Source: Bolinopsis microptera (Eukaryota > Ctenophora > Tentaculata > Lobata > Bolinopsidae). Taken from it: a DNA stretch of 64,000 nt. The number at the start of each line of letters is the position of its first letter. Positions within the stretch are counted from its first letter, which is position 1. The stretch covers positions 8,820,675 through 8,884,674 of the forward strand of contig NC_087078.1 in assembly GCF_026151205.1 (NCBI RefSeq), given 5' to 3'. The notes beneath the pieces are model-generated. The model saw only the letters and a program-made list of their open reading frames with translations. It ran no database searches and was not told where the DNA came from. The translations under genes were made by a program, and so were the position numbers. Positions 23,345 to 34,593 of the stretch are shown here, one piece after another.

Positions 23345-24137
23345 ATGTCAGCATTTCCAATGATGTTAACCCTGGCTTTAGCATCACTTCTCCACTATAG
23401 TAAGTTGAAATTAAAGTCTTATGTTACATTTCAAATAATAAAAAGACCCAAACGTCCAACATAGGTAATTGCAAACCTTGTATCAAGATTATTCGTAAAT
23501 TGTAGACATAAAACCTGTCTCTCCCTCAGGACCTCTGGCAGTGGGAGCAGAAAACACGCAGATCGATATAAAGAGTTCAGAAGCTAAGAGCCACAATAAC
23601 AACAGACCGCCCTCTAACGCACATGATGGGAACTACAGTACGTTCTACAGCGTGAAAAATGGCGATACAGCCGGGAACTTTCTGAAACTCTATCTGGACG
23701 GTCTATACACCATCTCAACAGTGAACGTAACGACTAGACATACTAATAGATTCATAAATACGGTGGTTATGGTTATAACAACAGATGCTGCAAGGTTAGG
23801 GGCTGATAACACAGAGACGGACTGCGGCACTGTGACAGGTAGTTTATAAAACTGAGATTTGGGCTATTAATAGATTTCTGTACTTCATAAACGCTTAACG
23901 TGGCGACTGGCGTATGTTAACTGACTAAAAATATACAATGATCTTTCTACATCCAAAATCTATAACTCCATGTATCCACAGCAAATGATTTGCGGACTGG
24001 CAACAGCCAAGAGGAGCAGACTTACCCGTTCGACTGTAAAGGTGGTAAAGGCGACACTATCATGATTACGGACAAGGACTCCGGGACAACTGGGCACGGA
24101 ATTTCAGAAGTGAAGGTCTACGGAACATCTTTTCCGA
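23345..24137 (+). CDS. Secreted F-type-lectin-like protein, copy B
   Basis: Three exons: 23345-23399 (signal peptide MSAFPMMLTLALASLLHY), 23530-23838 and 23982-24137, then a gtaagt donor; the last short exon was not found. It is paralogous to copy A, with an exon 2 eight codons shorter. The domain has IKSSEAKSHNNNRPPSNAHD, NFLKLYLDGLYTISTVNVT, DCGTVT, TYPFDCKGGKGD and GHGISEVKVYG, consistent with a fucolectin/F5-8C-like jelly roll. A consensus acceptor (ctattttag) lies 11 bases before the ATG, so a 5' UTR intron or spliced leader is likely. The extracellular sugar-binding role is inferred from fold pattern only. Confidence 0.78.
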
Positions 24138-24393
24138 GTAAGTTAATAATATTAATACAATTTAACAACATTAACGTAGGAGATAACACGCGCACAGGCC
24201 ACAGCGCGACCACTTTTATCAAAGTAAAGAGCACCACGTGCTCAGCAGACAGTAGGAATATGTTTACTCCTTAACCAAGATATCTAATGGGAGAGGGGTG
24301 ACTATGGGAACTTCTTGTGTCACGAATACTGGACCCTCCTACTCAAGCACTAAATTAAAAGGGTTAGCTTCAGGTAAAAGTAGTTGAACTTAC

Positions 24394-24792
24394 CTTGTAT
24401 ACAGCACCAGCAACTGTAGCACAGATGTGATCGTGACTCAGAGCAGTTCCGTGAGACTTCATAAAATCCAGATTCTGTGTTATGACGTCACCTGGAGGAA
24501 ACAAATATTAAAGACCAAATTTAAAATCAATAGAAAAAAAAACAGACGTCTTGAAACATTTATCTTGAAACGCACAATGCCCATATAAGGACCTAACCAG
24601 GAATAATACGTGATGCCCATAAATAAGGACCTAACCAGGAATAACACGTGATGCCCATATAAGGACGTAACCAGAAATAACACGTGATGCCCATAAAAGG
24701 ACCTAACCAGGAGTAACGATGTGTTGCTCCAACTCTTCTCCCTGTGAAGCTATCACTCTAGTCCTCTTGTACGGAGCTCGTATTATCTCCAT
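24394..24792 (-). pseudogene. Duplicate of EXOSC2 exons 1-2
   Basis: Exon 1 (24708-24792, MEIIRAPYKRTRV...) and exon 2 (24394-24491) are intact, with the same lengths and splice sites as 16851-16935 and 16071-16168. One silent difference is seen in exon 2 (CAC for CAT). There are no exons 3-7 before the next gene, so alone it encodes only about 60 residues. Because exon 2 ends in phase 0, a transcript from here could skip to exon 3 at 6518 and give a normal RRP4. It could therefore be an alternative promoter rather than a dead copy. Confidence 0.85.
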
Positions 24793-25487
24793 GTTTACTT
24801 AAATCTAGTGAAGTAGAGGGGATTATACAAGAAACCTTTAGAAGAATAAGCGTTTTATTAAACTAATTTAAGTGTAAATAATTTAGTCGAAGGCCAAGAC
24901 TTGTAATGCTACTTGGGGGTAGTAAGCTCGGTTTAAATTTTGGTCCTTCTTTGTCTTACAACTTATAATCTCAGTTGACAACATGGCTGATGTTTGACTA
25001 CAATAAACACGTGATGCCCATATGGATGAGCTTGTGTTTGACTACCGGAGAATCAAACGAGTGAACGTTTTAAAAATATGTTCCGTTTTTAATGTTACAA
25101 AATACATGATATTACTTCAAACAATTGCCAGGTTATTCAACGAAATTGCATCTGAAATTCAGTCTTCTGAGTTCTGAGGTCAATATTTACAATTAAATAA
25201 TATCAAATATTTTGGTTTAGAACTCATTAATGATGTCACTCCGGAATAAGTTCATCAAACAATGTGATGCCAACAAAGACATTTAACATTGGTTGATTGG
25301 TTCTATTAAGTCAGCGATAATAATTAATATCTTTAGTCAGCAGTATGAACTATGAATTTAATAATTGTTAAAAACAACTTGATAAAATATTTTAAGTCAT
25401 ACTAATAACGAGGCAAACAACTGAAGGCTCAACAAAATACAATTAATTATCAACAACAATTTATAAATTAACGTATAAAATAAAACA

Positions 25488-28400
25488 TCAGTTTTTCTCG
25501 TGAGATCGCTGATAGAAGACGAAGGAGACGGCTGTATCCCAGGCTGAGTGTAAAGCAAAGTCCTTTATTTTGTGTTTACTTGTAGTGTGATTCCACTGTG
25601 CCACCTGAAATGTACCGTTATTTGTAAGTTAAGTTAAAGCCCATATACCCTGAATATTGGCTTTAATCTTACTGGATATGGTATTATCCATTCACACAAG
25701 CCAGATTATTGTTAATTCCCATAATTCTTTTTTTCTGAAGTAAGTGAATAATAATTTAAAGAGCAGTACTACAATAAACACGTGATGCCAATATAAGGGT
25801 ATATGACTATCCGAGCAGTACTACAATAAACACGTGATGCCCATATAAGGGTATATGACTAACCGAGCAGGTGGTGTCAGCTTCCTCAGGAGGTGCTTTA
25901 GTCTGGATATTGTTAATACACCTCTTACATTGCAGTCTGGAGGGAATGGTATTAGAAACATAGAGAGAGTGATATAAAGAGGAATTGATACAAATTAAGA
26001 CGGAAAAGAACACATAGCTAGTAACTGCATTATACCACTACTGTGTGGCAATGATGAGCGAATAATCAATTGTGTTTTAACATTAACAATTTAGATAAAG
26101 GATGTTATCATTGATTCTATTGTTGAACTTTTGCGGAGATATTATAACAACTAACTTATCGTGAGTATCGCTGAGAGTATCTGTCTTGAGGTTGAACAGT
26201 TCCCTGAGTTCCGAGAGAGAAAAGTGTCGCTCAACATTCTCTTCACAGTCCACCACCGCACTGCTCAAACTCTGTAACACAAGGTCAGCATTCAACAGCG
26301 TGAATTTTCCCCGTTTTTATTTTGTAGTTGACAATTAACATTTATTTAGTTATTTGGTATTTTATTTAATTGTTCATGTAATCGGATGTGGTGTTCACGA
26401 AAAAAGTGTCTTAATTGAGTTTCGAGCTGAGATTGCCCTTCAGTTGCGCTATAAATCCAGGAACAACACTGATCGTTAAGCAACGATTAAAGTAACCAAA
26501 GTAATTAGTAACCATAGTAACGACCCTAACCTTCTTATGAGTCTGTCTCTGAAATATCTTCTCCTCGATAGTTCCCGTAGTCAGCAGTCTGTATATAAAT
26601 ACAGGTTTCTTCTGTCCGTCCCTCCAGACCCGTGCCATAGCCTGCTCATCATTGGCTGGGTTCCAGTCAGGGTCAAACATCACCAGTCTGTTAGCTCCTG
26701 TTAGTTATATAATTAGTCTAACATCACCAGTCTGTTAGCTCCTGTTAGTTATATAATTAGTCAAACATCACCAGTCTGTTAGCTCCTGTTAGTTATATAA
26801 TTAGTCAAACATCACCAGTCTGTTAGCTCCTGTTAGTTATATAATTAGTCAAACATCACCAGTCTGTTAGCTCCTGTTAGTTATATAATTAGTCAAACAT
26901 CACCAGTCTGTTAGCTCCTGTGTTTTGGTTAAAATCAGATTTATTCTACTTGCTGTTATCATATAACTGTAGATTAGGCAGTAGTAGGGTTTACTACTTA
27001 CAGAATTAAATTCTGGCTTGTTTAGTCCTTCACAGCGAAGGTGGTTCAATCAATTATTTATTAGGTTTATATTGTGTTTTGCCACAGTATGTAGAATTCT
27101 ATTCTATACCTATCAGGTCCAACCCACACGTAACCTAGTAACCTAGTAACCTAGTTACCTAGTAGCCTAGTAGCCTAGCAACCTAGTAACATAGTAACCT
27201 AGTTACCTAGTAACATAGTACATAGTAACCTAGTAACCTAGTAACCTAGTAACCTAGTAACCTAGTAACATAGTAACATAGTAACCTAGTAAACCAGTAA
27301 CCTAGTAGCCTAGTAACCATAATAACTTAGTAACCATACCTATTAGGTTGAGACCACACCCTCCTGCTTTGCTGCTCAACATGAACAGGAAGTCCTTACT
27401 GTCAGGGTCATTGAACTTGTCTACTATCTTCATACGCTTCTTAGCGGTCATTGAGCCGTCCAGACGTACAAACTGGTACCTGTAGGAGTGTGTAATATTA
27501 AGAGGTGGATGAAGTGTTATTGTAGATCTCACAATATTATAAATATATCAATAAAGTGTTATATAGCGTTGGAACAGAGTCAATATATTTAATGTTGCCA
27601 TAGGATGAAAAGTCCCCATTCATCGCAGCCCGCTAGTTTCACTGCCTTCTAATACTGAAGAGCCATAATATTAAACGTGTAGTGAGGGATAATTTAGTAA
27701 ACATAGTAGCGTACCCTCGGAGACGAGCCAGATGTTCGAACACGTCCAGAGTTTGGGTATAGTTGGAGACCAGGACAAACCTATCATCAGTCCGGGACTT
27801 GGTGGACGCTAAAATACAGTCCAGCACTGCCAGCTTACCTGAAATAAGGACGTTAAAATACAGTCCAGCACTGCCAGCTTACCTGAAATTAGGACGTTAC
27901 AATACAGTCCAGCACAGTTTTGAGTTGCTCCCGTTGTTTTACTCGCCGTACAGTCTCTCAATCCTCCAAAGACCAAGAGCCGCGGTAGTGATGTTATAAA
28001 ACAGTATAAACAATATAAACAACATGTCATGTTCACATCTCAGTAATACTGAACAAAAACTTAATGTCATTTGTCGCATAGTTGTTTGAGGTTGAATCTC
28101 TCAATATAAACAAGAAACTAAAACCGACAAATAATAGGACTGATATAGAAATAACTCATCGGTCTATTCACCTTCTCTCAATATATAAAATGATAAAATA
28201 TTAACGTTCTGTTCAACTTCAAAGGAGTGTTCCTCTATCACTGGAGACAGCAACAGTTGACTCCCACCAACAGGTGCCCCATTAACTGTTACTTCAAAGA
28301 CATTACAGAGGAACACAATGGGGAAGCTAGTCCAGAAACTGGGGTCACGTTGAAGAATGACAGAGTGAGTAAATAGAAACCACCTGCTTAGTGCTTACAA

Positions 28401-31400
28401 CAAACCACCCCGTACGATAAAGTAGACGTCTCTAAGTTAACATCCCCAAACAGTTACCTTTCATTTCTACTATATACTGCGATCAGTAATCTCTCATTTC
28501 GTCTATATAAATTGCAATCAGTAACCTCTCATTTCTACTATACTGCAATAATGTTGCCGCTCAGTTTGCTACTCGTACTACTACCACTAGTGTCAGGGGA
28601 TCTACAAGATCTACCAGTGTGGCCTAAACAGTTCAGATGGTCCTACTCTGGTGTCCCTGCTGGTTACAGCTGTGTTAAGATAACAGAACCCTCCGATCCG
28701 GATACCTGGGAGGACAACTACTTCTGCTGGGAGAAACACTGTGCCAACCCAGGTAGAGTCCAATACTGATTAACTACGGAGTTTGGGAGAAAGGAAACAG
28801 CTGTATTACCGAAATATTCACTTAATGATTTCCTGTCTTTCAACTTTATCTACCTTACCTTGGAAGTTCTTTTCGCCTGCTTTATTTTCTGTAATACTTC
28901 AAATAAACCCTTCATTTTGAATGAAATGTTCCCTGACTTTATCTGCCTTACCTTGGAAGTTCCTGTCAATTTCCTTAATTTTAACCCTTCATTTTACATC
29001 AGGTTTCCAGTGGAGCTACTCCGGGAAGATAAGCGGAATGCGCTGCACCCAAATAGTGGAACCCTCAGATCCCCACACGTGGGCGGACAACTACCTGTGT
29101 GTACCTAGCAACACTAACTATCACTTCACCTGGGCTCACAGTGGGGGTATGATGCAGAGTGGGAGCAGTTGTGTGCAGTGGCTGGAACCTAGTGATAAGC
29201 ATACTTGGGAGGATAACTACCTGTGTGGTAATACAGGGGCTGGACCGAGTTATGATGATATATCCGAGTAATGACGGGGCCTACTTAGTAACCATAGTAA
29301 CGACCCTAAAATTTACTGTCCTACTTAGTACTTATTAGACTTGCTAGTTTAACATTTAGGATTTTTGCTGGGAAATGGTTCATTCTTTCACTTGTTTCTC
29401 TGATCGATATTACGGTTATCTCATACGTTCATTGGGACAATAACGCAGTAACATTTTTGATTTTTAAATAAAATAATATCGAAATCTAATGAAAATGCAA
29501 AACTACATAAGTCTTTATCGATAGATTACGACCAACCTCAGTACAGTAGTGAACGTGAAGTCAGGTATAGTGGTCAGAAAATGATAAGAGAGAAATGAAC
29601 GATGAAAAATAAATACATCAACAAACAAACAAACATACAAACAGCAGCACAAACCAGATAGTATAGGTTGGAGTTTTCTGATGGTACAGTTTCCAAGGTG
29701 ATCCAGAGCATCTTCCCACCCGGGAGCCCGTTCTTCGGCCTTCTCTCTGATTAGCGCTGGGTCTGGGGTTTATAGTAGTTATAGTAGAGTCAAACTATGT
29801 GAAATAATTCATTGAGTAGTCGAAATAAAATCGGTTAGTAGGCTAAATCTAAATGAAGTGAATTGACTTGGTAAGAATGATAAACCAACTTTTCAAACTT
29901 AGGTGAAAAGTTATCAACATCTACATTCTCAACAATGGACCCAACAACTACTAGTACAAGTGCTAACTCACAGTGCTAAGTGCTAAGTGCTAAGTGCTAA
30001 GTGCTAAGTGCTAAGTGCTGAGTGCTAAGTGCTAAGTGCTAAGTGCTAAGTGCTTAGTGCTAAGTGCTAAGTACTAAGTGTTAAGTGCTAAGTGCTAAGT
30101 GCTGAGTGCTAAGTGATAAGTGCTAATTGCTGAGTGATAAGTACTAAGTGCTAAGTGCAAAGTGCAAAGTGCAAAGTGCAAAGTGCTAAGTGCTAAGTGC
30201 TAAGTACTAAGTGCTAAGTGCTAAGTGCTAAGTGCTAAGTGCTGAGTGCTAAGTGCTAAGTGCTAAGTGCTAAGTGCTAAGTACTGAGTGTTAAGTGCTA
30301 AGTGCTAAGTGCTAAGTGCTAAGTGCTAAGTGCTAATTGCTGAGTGATAAGTACTAAGTGCTAAGTGCAAAGTGCAAAGTGCAAAGTGCAAAGTGCAAAG
30401 TGCTAAGGGCTAAGTGCTAAGTGCTAAGTACTAAGTACTGAGTGTTAAGTGCTAAGTGCTAAGTGCTAAGTGCTAAGTGCTAATTGCTGAGTGATAAGTA
30501 CTAAGTGCTAAGTGCAAAGTGCAAAGTGCAAAGTGCTAAGTGCTAAGTGCTAACTCACAGTTACAAAGCTTCTTGAGATTAGTGATAGAAGAGAGAGCCC
30601 CAACTGCTGCCTTCTTGTTATCAGCCAGAGCTGCTCGAGTAGTTTTAGAGTTAACAAAGGATGTGTAGATAGCTGATTGTAGGGGAGAGGGCCGACAGCA
30701 TACTACTTGTTCTATTTTTATTGGGAGGTACTTTGATAGGATAGCTGCTGTTCTTCTGATGATACACCTGTGTGGATATATGATATTGTTGATATAGTAA
30801 ATTAAACATGAATATCTCTCTAACATTCTGTGAAAATTATGGTTTTTGTAAAACAGAAAATGGGCCTTCGTGCAGTATTACCTGGTTTCGTCAATTACTG
30901 GTACAAGGACGGTATCCCCCCAGCAAGTACTAAGTCTGGCTTTTATTTACATAAAATATTGACAGTACACAGTATCATTGTAAAGAACGCACTCATTTTA
31001 ATGCATAAATTGAAAAACTTTCCTAATCTAGTACCATTGTCTCTCAAGAAAACAATTCCCAAAAGCGCACCATTATTTAATACTAACACGGATTCTATCC
31101 TCACTACACAATGGTCAGAAAAGTATGGTCAACACCCCTACAACAACTCAGTATTTTTTAAAGGTCCATTATTAGCAATAAACCGATATAATGTTGCAGC
31201 AACTTCCCCGCCTAGTCTATTTAACCTGAACATTTACAAAACTTGTATAAAAACTATGCTCATCGATCAGCAAAATGAAAACATCGAAGACGAATGGCCT
31301 AATTTCATGTTATTTTGTATAACAGGACTAAGAAAATCAAAGCGTAACATAAACCAAAATGCCGATAATAACCTTGTCTCTACATCTTAGATTATATGCA

Positions 31401-34028
31401 CACACTTGCATCACTCAATAAACGTCGCATATCTCATCATTTACACTGCCAACATTGGACATTCTTTTTTATCGCCGCGTATTTCAAATCAAGTTACAAA
31501 TTCTACAAATTTTGAAGTGCTCAGTCTTGTTTTACTGTTTTTAATCTTTACCTATTAACCATTAGAAAATTAAACTTTAAGTTATAAACCTTCATTGCAT
31601 ACTTTACCGGTAGAGTCTAAATTGAATAGTTTGAGATTTCCTTAACATTTTATATTTATGCATGTGCCCCACGGGGATGATTTTCTTATTACCATTGATA
31701 TTATATATATTTTTTGAGTAAACATTGGCTGGTACCACGGGCCAGTCCCCAACAACAAAAAATGGTCCCATTTATTTTGTTCCTGACTTAAAAACATTTT
31801 TTTTTTTAAATTTTCATATTTACTACATAAATATGAAAATTTGAAAAATAACGAAGTTGAAGACGTTTAAAAAAGACCGATCATAATAATCTCAGAATAA
31901 TAACCTGTTTACTAGAGCGAGCAGCTCTTTCAGCATCGCCTCCCCCCTCTCCTTTTCCTTGTCAGACGCAAACGAGTCACGTGACTTTAAGATGGGGTTC
32001 TCGAACTTCCTCCTGAAGTCTGCTATAGACCCCAACATTCCTTCGTTGACAAAGTGCACTAGACTGAAGTACTCAAGCAGGTCGTTCTGTATAGGGGTGC
32101 CGGAGAGGAGGACTCTACGTTTGCAGTTCAGCTTGTTCAGAGCTACGTAGGTTTGGGAGTCACAGTTCTTTAGACGGTGCCCTTCGTCACAGATTATCAG
32201 ACCGATTGGACCTGAAGTTGGGAGAAGTAAATAATAAAGTTGGTTCGGACAACTTAATTACATGTATGGTACTAGGAAGTTGTACAGGTACGTAAGGAGT
32301 GCGTTTACCTTTGAGCAGGGCAGTGATGTGAAGTCTGAGAGTCTCATAAGACAGGATCAGTATCGGATACACAACTCTCCGAGAGGTGACAAAGTTAGCC
32401 AAGTCATCATCTATCTTCTGTTTGGAACCGGAGTCAATGGCGAGGGGGGTGATGCGCCCTTTCAGCCATTTGTAGTACTCGTTATACCAATTCTGTAATT
32501 ATATCAGACTATTAACAACTCAAATGTAAGTATTGGAATTTTGAACTTAAAATTCGTGCTAAGTATGCTATGATTGATATGCTATGATATCTATTAACAA
32601 TGATTTTACAAAGAATAACGTACCTTTACAAGAGAGGAAGGACACACAATAACAACCCTATCAATAACAGGTTTACATTCCGGTCCCTGTTTCAAGAGAG
32701 TCCACGAGAGGGCGACACACTGCAGTGTCTTACCCAGTCCCATCTCATCAGCCATTATACAACCGTAATTATCAGGTGCTGTAATACCGGTCACACAGCG
32801 GTACATAAACCGTACTCCCTGGGTTAAACAGTTTCATGGACTAAAAGCCTACCCTGGTGAGCAAGTCTGAAATATCTATCTGAGAAACAAAATTAAAAAT
32901 AGCAGAGTGGTTTATAACCAACCTCCCGTTGATGAGGTCTCAGAATGTCTCCCAAAATCGGATCTACAACAACATGGACCTCGTCTTTAGCATCTTCTGG
33001 AGGTTTGTAGAGGACTAGAGCATTTGGGGCATCAGGGTCGTGCAAAGAGACCTTCACGCCAGCCTTACGGAGCCCTAGAGATTTGCGGTACCCGCCTAAA
33101 AAGCAAGCATGTGATATTAATGTTTCAAATCTTCAAATGAAGGATATAAATGGTTGTGCGCGCTTTTGACATTGACTAACGTCACGCAACTTTGTCTCTG
33201 CGCGTTACAAAAACAACAAATTCATGGCAAACTTTCACGTGTCGCACACGTTACACAAAATAAGCAAGTCTTGTTCCTCGACTTACTTGCAACGTAGTTT
33301 GGTATTGGGATTTGAAATGGCTTTGAAAGCAGATTCTTGATAAGGTCCTCCTGAAGATGTTTTAAAGTAGATGGTTATCGTATCAGGGATATTGAGAACA
33401 CTAACTATAAAATCAAGAACGGCAAGCGGCAGTGTTAATTCAGTAACCGCAACAGAATAATAATTAATATGTGAATACAAAATATGTGAATACAGAATAC
33501 ACAACTTACATGAGCAGAGTAAGATTCATTATTCTCTTTGTCCTCCAGAAACTCTCCTTTACACCTCTGGAGACAATAATGATGTTGAATATTGTTGAAA
33601 CCTCCAGCCTTAAATTATTGGATACCTCTGTAACCTAATTATTAGGATACTGGAATGACTCTACCACAGCGGGCTACAGTGTAAAGAAAGTATTTAATAT
33701 CCTAGTTGTAACCTTGTAGACTTGAGATGAACATATTGTGTCGCTGTTGTTCCTCTTTACTGATTGGCTCGGCGCCAGACTCCGCCGCTAGTGAAGTAAT
33801 ATATATATAACAACATGTTAACAAACTTAAATAACAAAACAATATCCTGAGCAAAGACTGCAGTGTTTCTATTGAAATAAAAGATCTCAAATCTCATGTT
33901 AACAAACTTAAATAACAAAACGATAAAGTGAGTAGATAATTTCTCTATATTATATCTAAATACGGGATCTAAAATCTGAAGGAATAGGAAGAAGAAGTTA
34001 GAAGAGACCACGTAAACAAACTTACCAT
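25488..34028 (-). CDS. RAD54L: DNA repair and recombination protein RAD54
   Basis: Sixteen exons: 34026-34028 (ATG only), 33713-33787, 33510-33566, 33287-33350, 32923-33095, 32624-32818, 32309-32492, 31905-32211, 30559-30767, 29655-29762, 27715-27838, 27340-27479, 26531-26697, 26156-26271, 25864-25936 and 25488-25604. They sum to 2112 nt, giving 703 aa (human about 747). The N-terminus RRSLAPSQ matches vertebrate RAD54. Swi2/Snf2 motifs: DEMGLGKT (about residue 148), DEGH (258), SGTPIQN (287), [11 protein letters not shown] (533), [11 protein letters not shown] (562). The C-terminus ends [11 protein letters not shown]. It is a dsDNA-dependent ATPase that works with RAD51 in homologous recombination. 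Introns hold a nested secreted gene, a LINE and several splice-site minisatellites. Confidence 0.97.
25760..25863. repeat. Donor-bearing minisatellite at RAD54 exon 15 (2 units, copy B)
   Basis: Two units of the gagcagtactacaataaacacgtgatgcc type follow the exon 15 donor at 25863. They carry additional CTGCTCG|g(t/a)tagtc junctions. The second unit has 'ctatccgagcag', which weakens the decoy GT to GA. Confidence 0.85.
26698..26930. repeat. 44-bp tandem duplication of the RAD54 exon 13 acceptor (5 extra copies)
   Basis: The unit (minus) is cag|GAGCTAACAGACTGGTGATG with a few more exon bases, then taattatataacta and the next cag. There are five units upstream of the true acceptor in this gene and one in copy A (19248-19291). 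Each is a full decoy acceptor with the first 25 or so exon bases. A 44-bp unit shifts the frame and TTTGACTAA supplies a stop. Confidence 0.92.
27125..27325. repeat. 'cctagtaac' tandem array next to RAD54 exon 12 donor
   Basis: About twenty 9-10 bp units start within about 15 bases of the donor at 27339 and fill most of the neighbouring intron sequence. No splice site is included in the unit. Confidence 0.9.
27839..27930. repeat. 44-bp duplication of the RAD54 exon 11 acceptor
   Basis: Upstream of the true acceptor (exon start 27838) the unit tttcag|GTAAGCTGGCAGTGCTGGAC plus 24 bases is repeated once in full and again in part. Using the upstream acceptor would put the exon out of frame and reach TAG. 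Confidence 0.88.
28504..28510 (+). promoter_or_regulatory. TATA box of the nested secreted-repeat gene
   Basis: TATATAA lies about 40 bases upstream of the ATG at 28551. It is embedded in three tandem copies of 'cagtaatctctcatttctac' (28455-28545). A standard core promoter spacing is plausible. Confidence 0.45.
28551..29271 (+). CDS. Secreted protein with three WSYSG/EPSDPxTWxDNYxC repeats
   Basis: Two exons, 28551-28752 and 29003-29271, give 156 aa. A clear signal peptide ([16 protein letters not shown]) precedes three modules of 37-40 aa: [20 protein letters not shown].., [20 protein letters not shown].. and [20 protein letters not shown]... Each has the pattern W-(S/A)-(Y/H)-S-G-x(5-8)-C-x(3-4)-EPSD-x-(D/H)-TW-x-DNY-x-C. 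The regular cysteine pair per module suggests a small disulphide-linked extracellular fold. I do not recognise a named domain. I chose the ATG at 28551 because an upstream TTG frame has no ATG. It is nested in RAD54 intron 10 on the opposite strand. Confidence 0.85.
29962..30560. repeat. Heptamer (gctaagt)n array bounded by copies of a RAD54 splice donor
   Basis: About 80 units of the 7-mer gctaagt with variants (gcaaagt, gctgagt) run between two copies of 'gctaactcacag' (29962-29973 and 30549-30560). The right copy contains the real donor of RAD54 exon 9 (AACT|gtgagttagc). The left copy is an identical decoy 590 bases further into the intron. Confidence 0.9.
30820..31762 (+). mobile_element. 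5'-truncated LINE, copy 2
   Basis: The ORF 30830-31390 (186 aa) has [20 protein letters not shown] and [13 protein letters not shown] segments and a GLRKSKR ending; it is homologous to the fragment at 4484-4810. The 3' UTR shares 'gagtaaacattggctggtac' and 'gggccagtcccc'. The C-terminus resembles CR1/L2-type reverse transcriptase proteins, but the catalytic core is absent. It is inserted in RAD54 intron 8 in antisense. Confidence 0.75.
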
Positions 34029-34593
34029 AACTTAAGAAGATAACAGCCGGTACTACATGACTGGATCTCTTTCAGCTCCCACTTCAGTTCTATTAGACTT
34101 GTTAGATTTACATCAGTTCATGGGCTATTCTGTGGAGGATAACTTTGTTAATCTGAACACTGAGTAGGGAAATCATGGAGGACATATAATACTTGAAACC
34201 GATGATTGTTTGAATTGAATAAAAGGGTTTTGTGTTCTAAGTAATAACAGAGTTCGAATATAAGGGTTAATTTCTGCTTCTTTACAGTCTGAACGGAGAA
34301 ATCAAACAAGTGGATATAAAAATCAAATCTGTCAATCTATAAAACATCAAATAAGTATAAACTGAAATCAAGGACCATAAAACATTAATAAGTTAATCTA
34401 TTTGCGTTTTAACATTCATAAATCATAAAGATATAAATGTAATTCATTTTATAATTGAAGCTTTGAAAAATCAAAACTCTGAGCAAAGTAGCCATTTCAA
34501 AACCCAATCACTACTAACGATCAAGACATTAAGCACAATCTCCAACTCTAAAAACCATAGGTCACTATCTCCGGAGGTATCTAACAGATACAC

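Larger units (their letters stand above)
23215..27046. repeat. Segmental duplication, copy B
   Basis: See copy A (11385-19412). This copy is continuous with the intact RAD54 gene on its right. It lacks the LINE and most of the minisatellite expansion, so it is closer to the ancestral layout for the RAD54 end. Confidence 0.9.

Noticed and set aside
27125-27325. Candidate splice-site-bearing array at RAD54 exon 12
   Set aside because: The array abuts the donor, but the repeat unit contains no exon bases or donor, so it is not counted among the eight junction-copy arrays.
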